A DNA stretch of 64,000 bases, from the NCBI GenBank assembly GCA_947381435.1, contig CANCVE010000003.1:1-64000 (forward strand), in the 5' to 3' direction. Shown here piece by piece: positions 51,322 to 60,881 of the stretch. The translations under genes and the position numbers were made by a program. Under the pieces are notes generated by a model that saw only the letters and a program-made list of their open reading frames with translations, was not told the DNA's origin and did no database searches. Within the stretch, counting starts at the first letter, position 1; each line of letters opens with the position of its first letter. Origin of the DNA: Chitinophagaceae bacterium. GTDB lineage: Bacteria > Bacteroidota > Bacteroidia > Chitinophagales > Chitinophagaceae.

Positions 51322-51918
51322 TTACCCCATCCTATCCACCGCTTCTATAGCCTTTTGCAATCTTTCATCATAGTTTCCGCTAATATCTACCCAAGGCACA
51401 GACTGATTTTGGAGGATGTTTTTATAAATGCCATACAATTCTCTTCGTGGGGCCTCATCGGGATATTCCCTTAGCTCATCTTTTACCCAAGGCAAGTCTA
51501 TATTGCATAAAAGATACAAATCGTACTTCCGTTCGGCAATTTGTTCTTCTATATAAGGATGACATTTGCCAAAAACGTACTCACACCATACTTTCATCAC
51601 GTACATATCGGTGTCGATGAAGAGAAGGGGGGAAGCATCGGGAATCGGGAATCGGGAGTCGCTAGTTTTCTGCGCAACTTCCGACTGTTTTACTTTCGAT
51701 TCCCGACTTTCGATTCCCGATGCTTCCAATGCCACCTGCCCTTTGGCAATAGTTAGTAAATCTTCATACGAATAATCTGTTCCATTGGTCAATAAGTATT
51801 CTCTTGCATATTCTTCGCACCATTTTGTACCATAATGTTCTGCCAAAAGCTTTGTGAGTGTACTCTTGCCAGTAGATTCTGGACCAATGATGACTATCTT
51901 TTTAATTTGTAGTGTCAT
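51322..51918 (-). CDS. NadR-like P-loop ATPase/kinase with an apparent palindrome-encoded insertion
   Basis: KKIVIIGPESTGKSTLTKLLAEHYGTKWCEEYAREYL; PLLFIDTDMYVMKVWCEYVFGKCH; adjacent to a pnuC-like gene. Confidence 0.85.
   Translation of the reverse strand: MTLQIKKIVIIGPESTGKSTLTKLLAEHYGTKWCEEYAREYLLTNGTDYSYEDLLTIAKGQVALEASGIESRESKVKQSEVAQKTSDSRFPIPDASPLLFIDTDMYVMKVWCEYVFGKCHPYIEEQIAERKYDLYLLCNIDLPWVKDELREYPDEAPRRELYGIYKNILQNQSVPWVDISGNYDERLQKAIEAVDRMG
51631..51727. repeat. Palindromic element inside a coding sequence
   Basis: ggaagcatcgggaatcgggaatcgggagtcg ... cgattcccgactttcgattcccgatgcttcc; first 17 nt of the arms pair perfectly. Confidence 0.85.
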
Positions 51919-51958
51919 GTGTTTACTATTTTTTTATGTTTTGTTTCCCCTATCCCCG

Positions 51959-52077
51959 CCCCTATCCCCTAAAGGGAGATATGGAGGATGGGTAGGCTAT
52001 ATCTCTTGGATTTAATTTTATTTTCTCATAAATAACCTCCATAAACACTCTCCATATCTCCCTTTAGGGGATAGGGG
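51959..52077. repeat. Inverted repeat with identical 28-bp arms
   Basis: cccctatcccctaaagggagatatggag (51959-51986) and its exact reverse complement (52050-52077). Confidence 0.9.
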
Positions 52078-52684
52078 TTAAGTTATTCAGTTTCTTTTTC
52101 CATTCTATCCATCCCATTATGGCTAATACTAAAAAAACGACGTATTGAATACTTGTAAATACAGCGCCTTTGTAAAAATATAGTGGAATGGAAATGGTAT
52201 TGGTCAATATCCACCATAACCAGTTTTCTATTTTCTTCCTTGCCATCTGCCACATGCCCGTATAGGCCGTTGCCGAGGCAAAAGAGTCGGCAAAAGGAAC
52301 GGTGCTGTTGGTAAATTTGGTTAATACAAGGTATAAAACCACCCAGGACACTACAAAAAATACGGAACAGACTATCCAATCCTTTTTTGTATTGAAACTG
52401 ATGGGCAGTGTATCGCCATTTTTCTGTTTGCTCCACACATACCAACCATAAATGCTCATAATGGTATAATAAAAATTGAGACTTCCCTCGGCATAGAGAT
52501 TCCACCACACAAAACAAAACCAAGTATAGAATATTGTGCTGATAATGCCCGTGGGATAGACTAGAATGTTTTCCTTACGGGAATAAAGTACACTGATGAT
52601 GCCGAAAAAAACCGCCGTAAACTCTTGCCAAGAAGTGTCTTGAATGCCTTTTACTAACTCGTGGATGAATGTTTCTAAATTCAC
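52064..52684 (-). CDS. pnuC: PnuC-like nicotinamide riboside transporter
   Basis: Multi-TM; GIISVLYSRKENILVYPTGIISTIFYTWFC; YGWYVWSKQKNGD; MARKKIENWLWWILTNTISIPLYFYKG. Confidence 0.9.
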   Translation of the reverse strand: MNLETFIHELVKGIQDTSWQEFTAVFFGIISVLYSRKENILVYPTGIISTIFYTWFCFVWWNLYAEGSLNFYYTIMSIYGWYVWSKQKNGDTLPISFNTKKDWIVCSVFFVVSWVVLYLVLTKFTNSTVPFADSFASATAYTGMWQMARKKIENWLWWILTNTISIPLYFYKGAVFTSIQYVVFLVLAIMGWIEWKKKLNNLTPIP

Positions 52685-52768
52685 AAACCTTTTTTGATTA
52701 TTTGTAAAGATAACCGCAGAAAGAACATTTACTTTGCCTGCAATTAATTAACAAAAAAAATTTATAAC

Positions 52769-53179
52769 ATGATACGTAATGCAACAGCCGTATGGAACGG
52801 TTCTGGTAAAGAAGGAAGTGGACATTTAACTACTCAAAGTACAACGTTGAACCAAACACAGTACTCTTTCAACTCACGTTTTGCAGAAGGCGTAGGCACA
52901 AACCCAGAAGAATTAGTAGCAGCAGCACATGCTGGATGTTTTACTATGAAATTGAGCTTTGTATTGGGTGCTGCTGGTTTTACACCAACAAGCATTGAAA
53001 CAAAATGCGAAATTACTTTGGATAATGGCGCTATTACTTTATCGCATTTAACGGTAAAAGCAACAGTTCCTGGTATTGATGCAGCGACTTTTGAAGCTAG
53101 TATTAAAGATGCAGAAGCAAATTGCCCAATAAGCAAATTGTACAACACAACTATTACTACCGAAGCTACTTTAGCGTAA
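52769..53179 (+). CDS. OsmC-family peroxiredoxin
   Basis: NATAVWNGSGKEGSGHLTTQS..GTNPEELVAAAHAGCFTMKLSFVLGAAGF..ANCPISKLYNT. Confidence 0.93.
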   Translation: MIRNATAVWNGSGKEGSGHLTTQSTTLNQTQYSFNSRFAEGVGTNPEELVAAAHAGCFTMKLSFVLGAAGFTPTSIETKCEITLDNGAITLSHLTVKATVPGIDAATFEASIKDAEANCPISKLYNTTITTEATLA

Positions 53180-53201
53180 CATAATAGACATTTATAATGC
53201 T

Positions 53202-53239
53202 GAAAGGCGGGTATTCCTAAAAGGGATGCCTGCCTTTTT
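53202..53239. terminator. Terminator
   Basis: aaaggcgggtattcct aaa agggatgcctgcctttttt. Confidence 0.75.
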
Positions 53240-53648
53240 TGTTTTATTGCCTTAAAAGCCAAATACTTTAGGGTTGATAAACCCCAATCAGTGAATTCTG
53301 TAAATCTATAATAGAGTTAAGTAATAATTCCCAGTACCACTTAGTCCACTTTTGCGAAAAGTTACTTTATGCAATTATTGTTTTTGGCCAAAACGGATGC
53401 TTCTAAAATGTTTTTATGGTATCAGCCTAGAATTAGAAATAGGTATATTCTTCAAAGGGCAATTTTATCAATTAAATTATAGTGTTTAACGTATGGATTT
53501 AAATTGATATTAAAGTTATAATATATTAATGTCATTAATCATATTAAAACCTAACAAACGTCACTTTCTACCCCGTGAGTACTGAGTAATTTGCACTCGA
53601 TTTCAAGATACAATGAAAGTATTTTAATAACATTTAAAATAAAACAAC

Positions 53649-54239
53649 ATGAAAAAGATTAAAAACTTTAGAGAAATGATAAGAAGTACGATACTTCTTA
53701 TACTATTAGTAATGATTACTACTATAACCAATGCACAAGTAAAGTACACTGCAAAAAATGACTTGAATTTATTGGTAAGTGGTACATCTACCCTGCACGA
53801 TTGGGATATGAAAGCTGCAAAAGGCGAATGTGATGCCCAATTTACTTTTAATGCAGCGGGAGATATTGTGGGATTAACTGGTCTTAGTGTTAGCGTGCCT
53901 GCCGAAGCACTAAAAAGCGAACACAGTGGCATGGATAAAAACGCTTATAAGGCATTAAAGACAGATAAGGCACCCAATATCACGTTCAAACTTACTTCTG
54001 CATCCATTACTCCAAATAATACCATTAAGTGTACAGGTAAACTAACCATTGCAGGTGCTACTCGTGAGGCAGAATTAATTGCTACTTACAAATTAAACAG
54101 TGATAAAAGCATTACCGTAACAGGAAAGAAGAATATTAGTATGAAAGATTTTAGTATGGAGCCTCCAACTTTCATGATGGGTACTATTAAAACCGGAAAC
54201 GACATAGTACTCAAGTTCGATTTAACACTAAGAAAGTAA
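53649..54239 (+). CDS. YceI-family protein
   Basis: DLNLLVSGTSTLHDWDMKAAKGECDAQF..KAPNITFKLTSASI..KDFSMEPPTFMMGTIKTGNDIVLKF. Confidence 0.85.
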   Translation: MKKIKNFREMIRSTILLILLVMITTITNAQVKYTAKNDLNLLVSGTSTLHDWDMKAAKGECDAQFTFNAAGDIVGLTGLSVSVPAEALKSEHSGMDKNAYKALKTDKAPNITFKLTSASITPNNTIKCTGKLTIAGATREAELIATYKLNSDKSITVTGKKNISMKDFSMEPPTFMMGTIKTGNDIVLKFDLTLRK

Positions 54240-54273
54240 GGTTCTGATTTTTTAACAACAAAAATTAAAGTAT

Positions 54274-55680
54274 ATGAAAAAGACAATTATCAAAGTAAGC
54301 AGATTTCTAGTATTATCTCTACTTGCAAGTGCGCCACTTACTATGATGGCACAACAACAGCCCAAAATTGTAAACCTAAGGCCGTATGATCAAACAGGTA
54401 TTAACGTATTTGAAGATACAAAGAATGATACCGCCGTTTTTGACGGATTGAAAGTTAGGTTTGGGGCAGGATTTACCCAACAGTTCCAAAATTTGAAACA
54501 TGAAAATCCAAATGCCCTTAAAAATGATGTAGGTGCTTTTGCTGGTGGTGTTTCTACTGCAGGTAATAAGCTAAAAGTTATTACTGCTGGTTTTCAAACT
54601 GCACAAGCAAACCTATTTATGGATGTTCAGTTGGCAGATGGTATCCGTTTAAATGTTACTTCTTATTTATCTTCTAAACACCATAATGAAACATGGGTAA
54701 AAGGTGGATATATCCAGTTTGATAAACTTCCTTTTAAAGGACAAATATGGAGTGATATCATGAAAGTTACCACTATTAAAGTGGGTCACTTTGAAGTAGA
54801 CTATGGTGACGAACATTTCCGCAGATCTGATGGTGGACAAGCATTATACAATCCATTTATGGAAGGAAACATCATGGATGAATTTGCAACTGAAATAGGT
54901 GGTGAAGTTTATGTAAAGAAAAATGGTTTCTTCGGAATGTTTGGCGTAACAAATGGTATGATTAAGGGTAATGTAGATTCTTTGTATGCAGCAAGTAATC
55001 CAGATGGCGATCTTCACAAATCACCTTCTATCTTATTGAAAGCAGGTTTCGACAAAAAGATTGCTGACAATGTAAGATTACGTTTAAGTGCATCATTCTA
55101 TGGCAATCAAAGCTCTGGAAGCAACACTTTGTTTGGTGGCGACCGCACAGGATCTAACTATCAATTTGTAATGGAAGAAAATTCTGCTAATCCAAGTAGT
55201 ACTACAGGTGCTGGTACTCCATTAGCATTCTCTGGAAGGTTTAATCCAGGATTTAGCAAGAAAATAAATGCTGTAATGTTTAACGCATTCTTAAAAGCTG
55301 GTGGAATTGAAATATTTGGTACTGCCGAAACCGCTTCTGGTAGAACAGGAGCAACAACTGCTACAAGAAGTGTAAATCAATTTGCAATAGATGGTGTATA
55401 TAGGTTCGGGAAAGCTGAAAATTTATTCTTAGGCGCTCGCTATAACACCGTTTCTGGTAGATTAGCTGACAGCAAAGGAGGTACTGGCGCAGGAGCTATT
55501 ACTTATACTGGCGATGTTAGTGTAAACCGTGTAGCAATTGCAGGTGGTTGGTTTGTTTCTAAAAACGTGTTGATGAAAGCAGAGTATGTTAACCAAGTTT
55601 ATAATGATTTTCCTAGTGCAGACTATAGGTCTTCAGGTAAATTTAATGGATATGTTATAGAAGCTGTTGTTGGTTTTTAA
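54274..55680 (+). CDS. Outer-membrane porin-like protein
   Basis: Signal peptide; beta-rich; GFTQQFQNLKHENPN..FEVDYGDEHFRRSDGGQALYNPF; C-terminal aromatic ..YVIEAVVGF. Confidence 0.65.
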   Translation: MKKTIIKVSRFLVLSLLASAPLTMMAQQQPKIVNLRPYDQTGINVFEDTKNDTAVFDGLKVRFGAGFTQQFQNLKHENPNALKNDVGAFAGGVSTAGNKLKVITAGFQTAQANLFMDVQLADGIRLNVTSYLSSKHHNETWVKGGYIQFDKLPFKGQIWSDIMKVTTIKVGHFEVDYGDEHFRRSDGGQALYNPFMEGNIMDEFATEIGGEVYVKKNGFFGMFGVTNGMIKGNVDSLYAASNPDGDLHKSPSILLKAGFDKKIADNVRLRLSASFYGNQSSGSNTLFGGDRTGSNYQFVMEENSANPSSTTGAGTPLAFSGRFNPGFSKKINAVMFNAFLKAGGIEIFGTAETASGRTGATTATRSVNQFAIDGVYRFGKAENLFLGARYNTVSGRLADSKGGTGAGAITYTGDVSVNRVAIAGGWFVSKNVLMKAEYVNQVYNDFPSADYRSSGKFNGYVIEAVVGF

Positions 55681-55706
55681 ATTGGGTCTTTTTTCATTTG
55701 TGTTGG

Positions 55707-55743
55707 CAGCCAGGATGATTTCTATCATTCTGGCTGTTTTTAT
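55707..55743. terminator. Terminator
   Basis: cagccaggatgatttctatcattctggctgttttt. Confidence 0.75.
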
Positions 55744-55852
55744 TGAAAGAATATTTTCAATGGGTTTATCTCTACTTTCTAAATCATCATTATTCAGTTA
55801 AAACTAAAATCTACTGTATTATCATTGGTTTAGTATATTTTTAGGTCAATTT

Positions 55853-56467
55853 ATGCCATCAAAAAGGATTACATATCTTTTACTACTTTTAATTTTCTGT
55901 GTGAATTGTATTTCATGGAATGAAAAACCATTTTTCTCCAATAAGGTTAAATGGGTGGTACTAAACGGCGGCACATTGAGGGTAAATGGCAGTACTAACA
56001 TAAATACGTTTAGTTGTATTGTGGCAAACAATGCACCTTCTGATACACTAACACTTTCATTGAACAAGGATGGATCTGAACTAATGACCGGAAACATAAA
56101 CCTTGACCTATTTGGGTTTGATTGCCATAATCCGATGATGACACTCGATTTAAGAAAGACCCTAAAAGCAAAAGATTATCCTGTGATGAAGATAAATTTT
56201 CTATCACTTGAAAAGAATCCATGTTTAAAAACAACTCAAGAAGCAATAAAAGGATGGGTAAACATTGAATTGGCTGGGGTAATCAAGAAGTATGAGGTTG
56301 ATTACAAATTGTCAATGGATAATATGCACGTAATACATTTAATTGGGGATAGGAGCGTAAACTTTTCTGACTTTAACCTTACGCCGCCAAGAAAATTGGG
56401 TGGAATGATAAAAGCCAATAATAATTTGGATGTAGAATTTAGTTTAAACATAAGAGAAGTAAAATAA
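55853..56467 (+). CDS. YceI-like protein
   Basis: LRVNGSTNINTFSC..KDYPVMKINFLSL..FSDFNLTPPRKLGGMIKANNNLDVEFSLNIR. Confidence 0.65.
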   Translation: MPSKRITYLLLLLIFCVNCISWNEKPFFSNKVKWVVLNGGTLRVNGSTNINTFSCIVANNAPSDTLTLSLNKDGSELMTGNINLDLFGFDCHNPMMTLDLRKTLKAKDYPVMKINFLSLEKNPCLKTTQEAIKGWVNIELAGVIKKYEVDYKLSMDNMHVIHLIGDRSVNFSDFNLTPPRKLGGMIKANNNLDVEFSLNIREVK

Positions 56468-56498
56468 TGTGCTGAGGGTTTTATAAAAAAAAGATAAA

Positions 56499-56912
56499 CT
56501 AGGGATTCATTTTTGAGAATACAATCCCACAAACAGTAGCTTGAAAAGAACCATATAGTAACCAACTAAAAACCATAGTAACCGTAACATCCATAGCACT
56601 GTAAGTAATCCACATGATAGGAAGAAGGGCTACAATGGCATAGATAACACCAAACTCAAGTGCACGCAAAAGGAAATGTCCTTTTAATAAACTCTTAAAT
56701 CTATCCCAAAACCATGATAAGGCAAGGCTTATAACAAATGCATGTGAGAAAAACAACACATCTTTTATGCCATCAGAATTTATTAATGGATTGTTTGCAT
56801 AAGCATCAATAAAAAGTTGTGGTAAATACCTTACAGCCAAAAACAACCCCCCATAACTCACAATAAATAAAATTGCTCCGGCAAGTAATCCTGTTAAAAG
56901 AACCTTTTTCAT
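56499..56912 (-). CDS. Hypothetical integral membrane protein
   Basis: Four hydrophobic segments. Confidence 0.5.
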   Translation of the reverse strand: MKKVLLTGLLAGAILFIVSYGGLFLAVRYLPQLFIDAYANNPLINSDGIKDVLFFSHAFVISLALSWFWDRFKSLLKGHFLLRALEFGVIYAIVALLPIMWITYSAMDVTVTMVFSWLLYGSFQATVCGIVFSKMNP

Positions 56913-57169
56913 CTGTATAATTTGAATTAAGTAATGCTCAAAGTTACTTTTAAATAGGCATTAAAATGTTTTAATATGAGTTTAGAGTGAACCCTATTTA
57001 AACATTACCAGTAATAGTTATGTTGTATAACCGAATGGCTATTTTTTTTAACTAAACCGTGAAAACGATACCATTGAAAAAGATTTCTTTACTTTCACGC
57101 TCTCTAAGCAGATTTCAAGGAAGGAAAAATGTTACTTAAGAGGCTTAGATTTATTAAATAAACGAACGA

Positions 57170-58162
57170 ATGAAAGCAATAATACCCGTAGCTGGCGCTG
57201 GAACAAAGCTACGTCCCCATACATACACACAACCCAAAGCTTTAATACCCATTGCTGGGAAAACAATACTCAGTTATATTGTAGATCAGTTGCACGATGC
57301 TGGTATAAATGAATTTATTTTCATTGTAGGTTACATGGGCGAGAAGATAAAGGAGTATGTAGTGCAGCATTACCCTGAATTGCAAACTCATTTTGTGTTT
57401 CAGAATGAAAGACAAGGTACTGGTCATGCAATAGAGTTGGCTAAAAACATAGTAGGACACGATGAAGTGTTTATTGCATTGGGAGACACCATTTGCGAGT
57501 ACGACATCAAGGAAGTAATGGATAGCCCCTACTCTATGCTTGGCATTAAAAAAGTGGATGACCCAAGAAACTTTGGTGTTGCAACAATAGATGATGCAGG
57601 TTTTATAGAACAATTGGTAGAAAAGCCTGCCATACCGAAGAGTAACATGGCATTGGTGGGAATTTACAAAATAAAAGAGGGAAACATTTTATACGAGTGT
57701 CTACATAGTCTTTTAGAAAGCCAAGAAACAGCAAAAAGCGATTATAATCTTACCGATGCTTTGGATTGTATGCTGAAACGTGGCGTGAAAATGATGCCAT
57801 TTAAGGTAAAGAGCTGGTTTGATTGTGGCAAAAAGGAAACCCTTTTAGAAAGTAGTGCTACCCTTCTTAAAAAATTTGGCGGTAACGTATCTGCCGATCA
57901 TCCTTATAAAGACAGCATCATTATTCCTCCTGTAAGTATTGCCGAAGGTTGCGAAATTTCTCACTCTATTATTGGTCCCCACGTTGCAATAGGCGCCAAC
58001 ACAACCATAAAACATTCAATAGTAAGAGATAGCATCATTGGTTCGTACACAAACTTGTTTGAAGTGGTGTTAGATAACTCTTTGATAGGAAGCGATGCAT
58101 CGGTAAAAGGGCTTAGTCGTAGCCTTAATATTGGTGATAATACAGAAATAGACTTTGGATAG
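57170..58162 (+). CDS. Sugar-phosphate nucleotidyltransferase
   Basis: MKAIIPVAGAGTKLRPHTYTQPKALIPIAGKTILSYIVDQL; C-terminal hexapeptide repeats. Confidence 0.92.
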   Translation: MKAIIPVAGAGTKLRPHTYTQPKALIPIAGKTILSYIVDQLHDAGINEFIFIVGYMGEKIKEYVVQHYPELQTHFVFQNERQGTGHAIELAKNIVGHDEVFIALGDTICEYDIKEVMDSPYSMLGIKKVDDPRNFGVATIDDAGFIEQLVEKPAIPKSNMALVGIYKIKEGNILYECLHSLLESQETAKSDYNLTDALDCMLKRGVKMMPFKVKSWFDCGKKETLLESSATLLKKFGGNVSADHPYKDSIIIPPVSIAEGCEISHSIIGPHVAIGANTTIKHSIVRDSIIGSYTNLFEVVLDNSLIGSDASVKGLSRSLNIGDNTEIDFG

Positions 58163-58168
58163 TTTTTT

Positions 58169-58242
58169 TAATGATTAGTGATTAACGTTTAATGATGAAT
58201 AAGACACATTATTCATCATTAAACGTTAATCACTAATCATTA
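58169..58242. repeat. Perfect 33-bp-arm hairpin between convergent genes
   Basis: taatgattagtgattaacgtttaatgatgaata agacacat tattcatcattaaacgttaatcactaatcatta. Confidence 0.95.
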
Positions 58243-58243
58243 C

Positions 58244-59566
58244 TCAGTTCTTCCTCCACGCCCACTTCCACATTTCTTTCCAAGTCGTTTTCTTTCCGTA
58301 CATCAATATACCCACCCTATATATTTTGGCACTAACCCATGTGGTACACAAAAAGCCACCAATTAGTAAAGCCATACTTAAACCCAATTGCCAGTAAGGT
58401 ACCGTATTAGGAACGCCAAATGGTATTCGAGCCATCATCACGATAGGCGATGTAAGCGGAAACAAGCTACCAAACACCGCCAATCCGCAAGTTGGGTCAT
58501 TGACAGCTTTTGTCATGATGACTATCCCGAAAATTATAGGCATTGTAATAGGCAATAACAAACTCTGTGCATCTTGAGGATCTTCGTTTACAGCACTACC
58601 TACTGCTGCAAACAAAGAGGAATACAATAGATAGCCTCCCAAGAAATAGAATACAAAGCAACCCACTATTACAGGAAAGTTCACATCACTTAGTCCTCCT
58701 AGAATACTATTCATGGCGCCACTATTCTTTGCTTCATTAATGGCATGTGTGGCAGCACTAATACTCGGATTACTTTCTGCCACACTAGGAAAAAGCAGCA
58801 CCATACCCACTCTGAGAGAAATAGTAAGCGTAATCCAGATAAGAAATTGTACCAAACCCACTGCCCCAATACCCGTAATCTTGCCCATCATCAACTGAAA
58901 AGGTTTTACACTGCTGATGATTACTTCTGCTATGCGATTTGTTTTTTCCTCCATTACGCCACGCATCACCATGGTACCGTAGATAAACAGAATGATATAA
59001 ATTAAAAATCCAGACACATAGCCCACGCCATAACTTATCCCAACTTTGGTATCATTTTCTTCCTTACCCTCCACAGTGGCAAACTTTATTTCATTGCTAT
59101 GCTGCAAACTATCCAGTTCTTTTTTATTGATGTTTAATGATGTTAAAAGCTTTCGTTCTTGCATGGCATTGTCTATTCGTTTCTGAATTTCTTGCCTATT
59201 CATCAACCCTACCGTTTTGCCCGATACGAAAGAGATGGTATCTCCCTTCGTTGCATCAAAACCCTTCGGCACATACACATAGCCGTCTAGTTCTTTTTTG
59301 GCCACCTTTTCTTTCAACGAATTAATAGTTTCATCCTTTACAAACTCAAACTTTATGTCGTCCTTGCTTTCTATTTTACCCCCAAACAGACTGGCATTAT
59401 CTGCAATGGCAACCTTATAGTTATCTGCTGTTTTTACGGCAAAATAAATGATGAGCCCATACAACCCAAAGATTACTACAGGCAATAATATAGTGGTCAA
59501 TAAAAATGTCTTTTTCTGCACCCTACTCAGAAATTCGCGTTGTGCTATTATCCAGATTTTGTTCAT
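58244..59566 (-). CDS. ABC transporter permease (ABC-2 / NatB-like)
   Basis: MNKIWIIAQREFLSRVQKKTFLLTTILLPVVIFG; MRGVMEEKTNRIAEVIISSVKPFQLMMGKITG. Confidence 0.92.
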   Translation of the reverse strand: MNKIWIIAQREFLSRVQKKTFLLTTILLPVVIFGLYGLIIYFAVKTADNYKVAIADNASLFGGKIESKDDIKFEFVKDETINSLKEKVAKKELDGYVYVPKGFDATKGDTISFVSGKTVGLMNRQEIQKRIDNAMQERKLLTSLNINKKELDSLQHSNEIKFATVEGKEENDTKVGISYGVGYVSGFLIYIILFIYGTMVMRGVMEEKTNRIAEVIISSVKPFQLMMGKITGIGAVGLVQFLIWITLTISLRVGMVLLFPSVAESNPSISAATHAINEAKNSGAMNSILGGLSDVNFPVIVGCFVFYFLGGYLLYSSLFAAVGSAVNEDPQDAQSLLLPITMPIIFGIVIMTKAVNDPTCGLAVFGSLFPLTSPIVMMARIPFGVPNTVPYWQLGLSMALLIGGFLCTTWVSAKIYRVGILMYGKKTTWKEMWKWAWRKN

Positions 59567-59588
59567 GATTATTAGTATTAAGTGATAG

Positions 59589-59650
59589 GTTTTAAGTAAT
59601 AGGTATTCGGTATTTTTTTACTTACTACCTAATACTTTTTACTTAAAACG
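59589..59650. repeat. Inverted-repeat element between ABC genes
   Basis: gttttaagtaataggtattcggta ... tacctaatactttttacttaaaac. Confidence 0.6.
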
Positions 59651-60586
59651 TTATGATTGTTTTTCAAAAGCCCTTGTTACCGATTTTGTTCCTTCTACCA
59701 GATGAATAAAAATATCATTGAGGGTAGGCAGTATTTCATTAAAGGATTCTATGGTTATGTCTTGACCAATAAAATGTTGCAGTACATCGTTGCTTTTGTA
59801 GCCTTCATTTATTTTCATGATAAATTCATTGGCTCTTTGGTCTATTATCTCATAAGCCTTATCCTCTACAATTGCCGGAATGCCCGCTAGTTTTATGCTG
59901 AATTTATTCTCTTTAAACTGTTGTTTTACGTCTGCAACTGTACCGTCCAGTATCTTTTTACCAAGGTTCACCAATACAATGTGGTCGCATATTTCCTCCA
60001 CCTGTTCCATGCGGTGCGTACTAAATATGATGGTACTACCCCGTTGTGCCAGTCCATAAATCTCGTCTTTTATCAGGTTGGCGTTTACAGGGTCTAATCC
60101 GCTAAACGGTTCATCCAGTATTATTAGTTTTGGTTCGTGCAATACAGTTATCAAAAACTGCAGCTTCTGACTCATCCCCTTGCTCAGGTCTTCCACTTTC
60201 TTGTGCCACCAGGTTTCCATTTCCAGTCTTTTAAACCAGAAACGTACCTTTTGCAAGGCCTCCGTTTTGCTCAGCCCTTTTAGTTGCGCCAAGTAAACCG
60301 CCTGCTCCCCTATCTTCATTTTCTTGTACAGACCGCGTTCTTCGGGCATGTAACCAATTTTTATGATGTCGTTTTCGGGGTCAAAGGCACGGCCATCAAA
60401 GGTTATACTGCCACTATCGGGGTAAAAGATACCCGTTATCATACGCAGCAACGTAGTTTTTCCGGCGCCATTAGGGCCCAGCAAACCGAAGATGCTGCCT
60501 TGTTCTATATCGAAACTAATATCATCTACCGCCTTTTGCGAAGCGTAGTGTTTTTTCAGGTTATGCAATTGTAAGATGGATGCCAT
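59651..60586 (-). CDS. ABC transporter ATP-binding protein
   Basis: Walker A GLLGPNGAGKTTLLRM; signature EDLSKGMSQKLQFL; Walker B LIILDEPFSGLDP. Confidence 0.96.
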   Translation of the reverse strand: MASILQLHNLKKHYASQKAVDDISFDIEQGSIFGLLGPNGAGKTTLLRMITGIFYPDSGSITFDGRAFDPENDIIKIGYMPEERGLYKKMKIGEQAVYLAQLKGLSKTEALQKVRFWFKRLEMETWWHKKVEDLSKGMSQKLQFLITVLHEPKLIILDEPFSGLDPVNANLIKDEIYGLAQRGSTIIFSTHRMEQVEEICDHIVLVNLGKKILDGTVADVKQQFKENKFSIKLAGIPAIVEDKAYEIIDQRANEFIMKINEGYKSNDVLQHFIGQDITIESFNEILPTLNDIFIHLVEGTKSVTRAFEKQS

Positions 60587-60734
60587 AGCTTATTTTAAAA
60601 ATCGAATATAGGAAGGGATGGTGGATTGGGTTTGAATAAAAGGATAAAAGGAGAATTGAAATTGGTTAATGTAGTGGATTTATGCTTTTTTTATTTGTGA
60701 AATAGCTACATCAATTCTTATAATATGCAACTAT

Positions 60735-60881
60735 TTAAGGTTTTAACTTTACTATTTTGTTGTTCTGAATTACAACTATTTCACTATTCTTTTGCTTCTT
60801 AAATTCAACCATTTTTTGGTATGCCTTTTCCAAGCCAAGCAATATTTTATTTTTATGTTCAATTTTTGCCTCTGTTGTCAT
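60735..60881 (-). CDS. Small protein (48 aa) overlapping the 3' end of the zeta-like gene
   Basis: Own translation: MTTEAKIEHKNKILLGLEKAYQKMVEFKKQKNSEIVVIQNNKIVKLKP*; ATG overlaps the upstream ORF by 23 nt. Confidence 0.5.
   Translation of the reverse strand: MTTEAKIEHKNKILLGLEKAYQKMVEFKKQKNSEIVVIQNNKIVKLKP

Noticed and set aside
51172-51474. 100-aa ORF following 50565-51179
   Set aside because: Runs antisense into the NadR-like gene and the C-terminal half is clearly non-native; only a short N-terminal stretch could be real.
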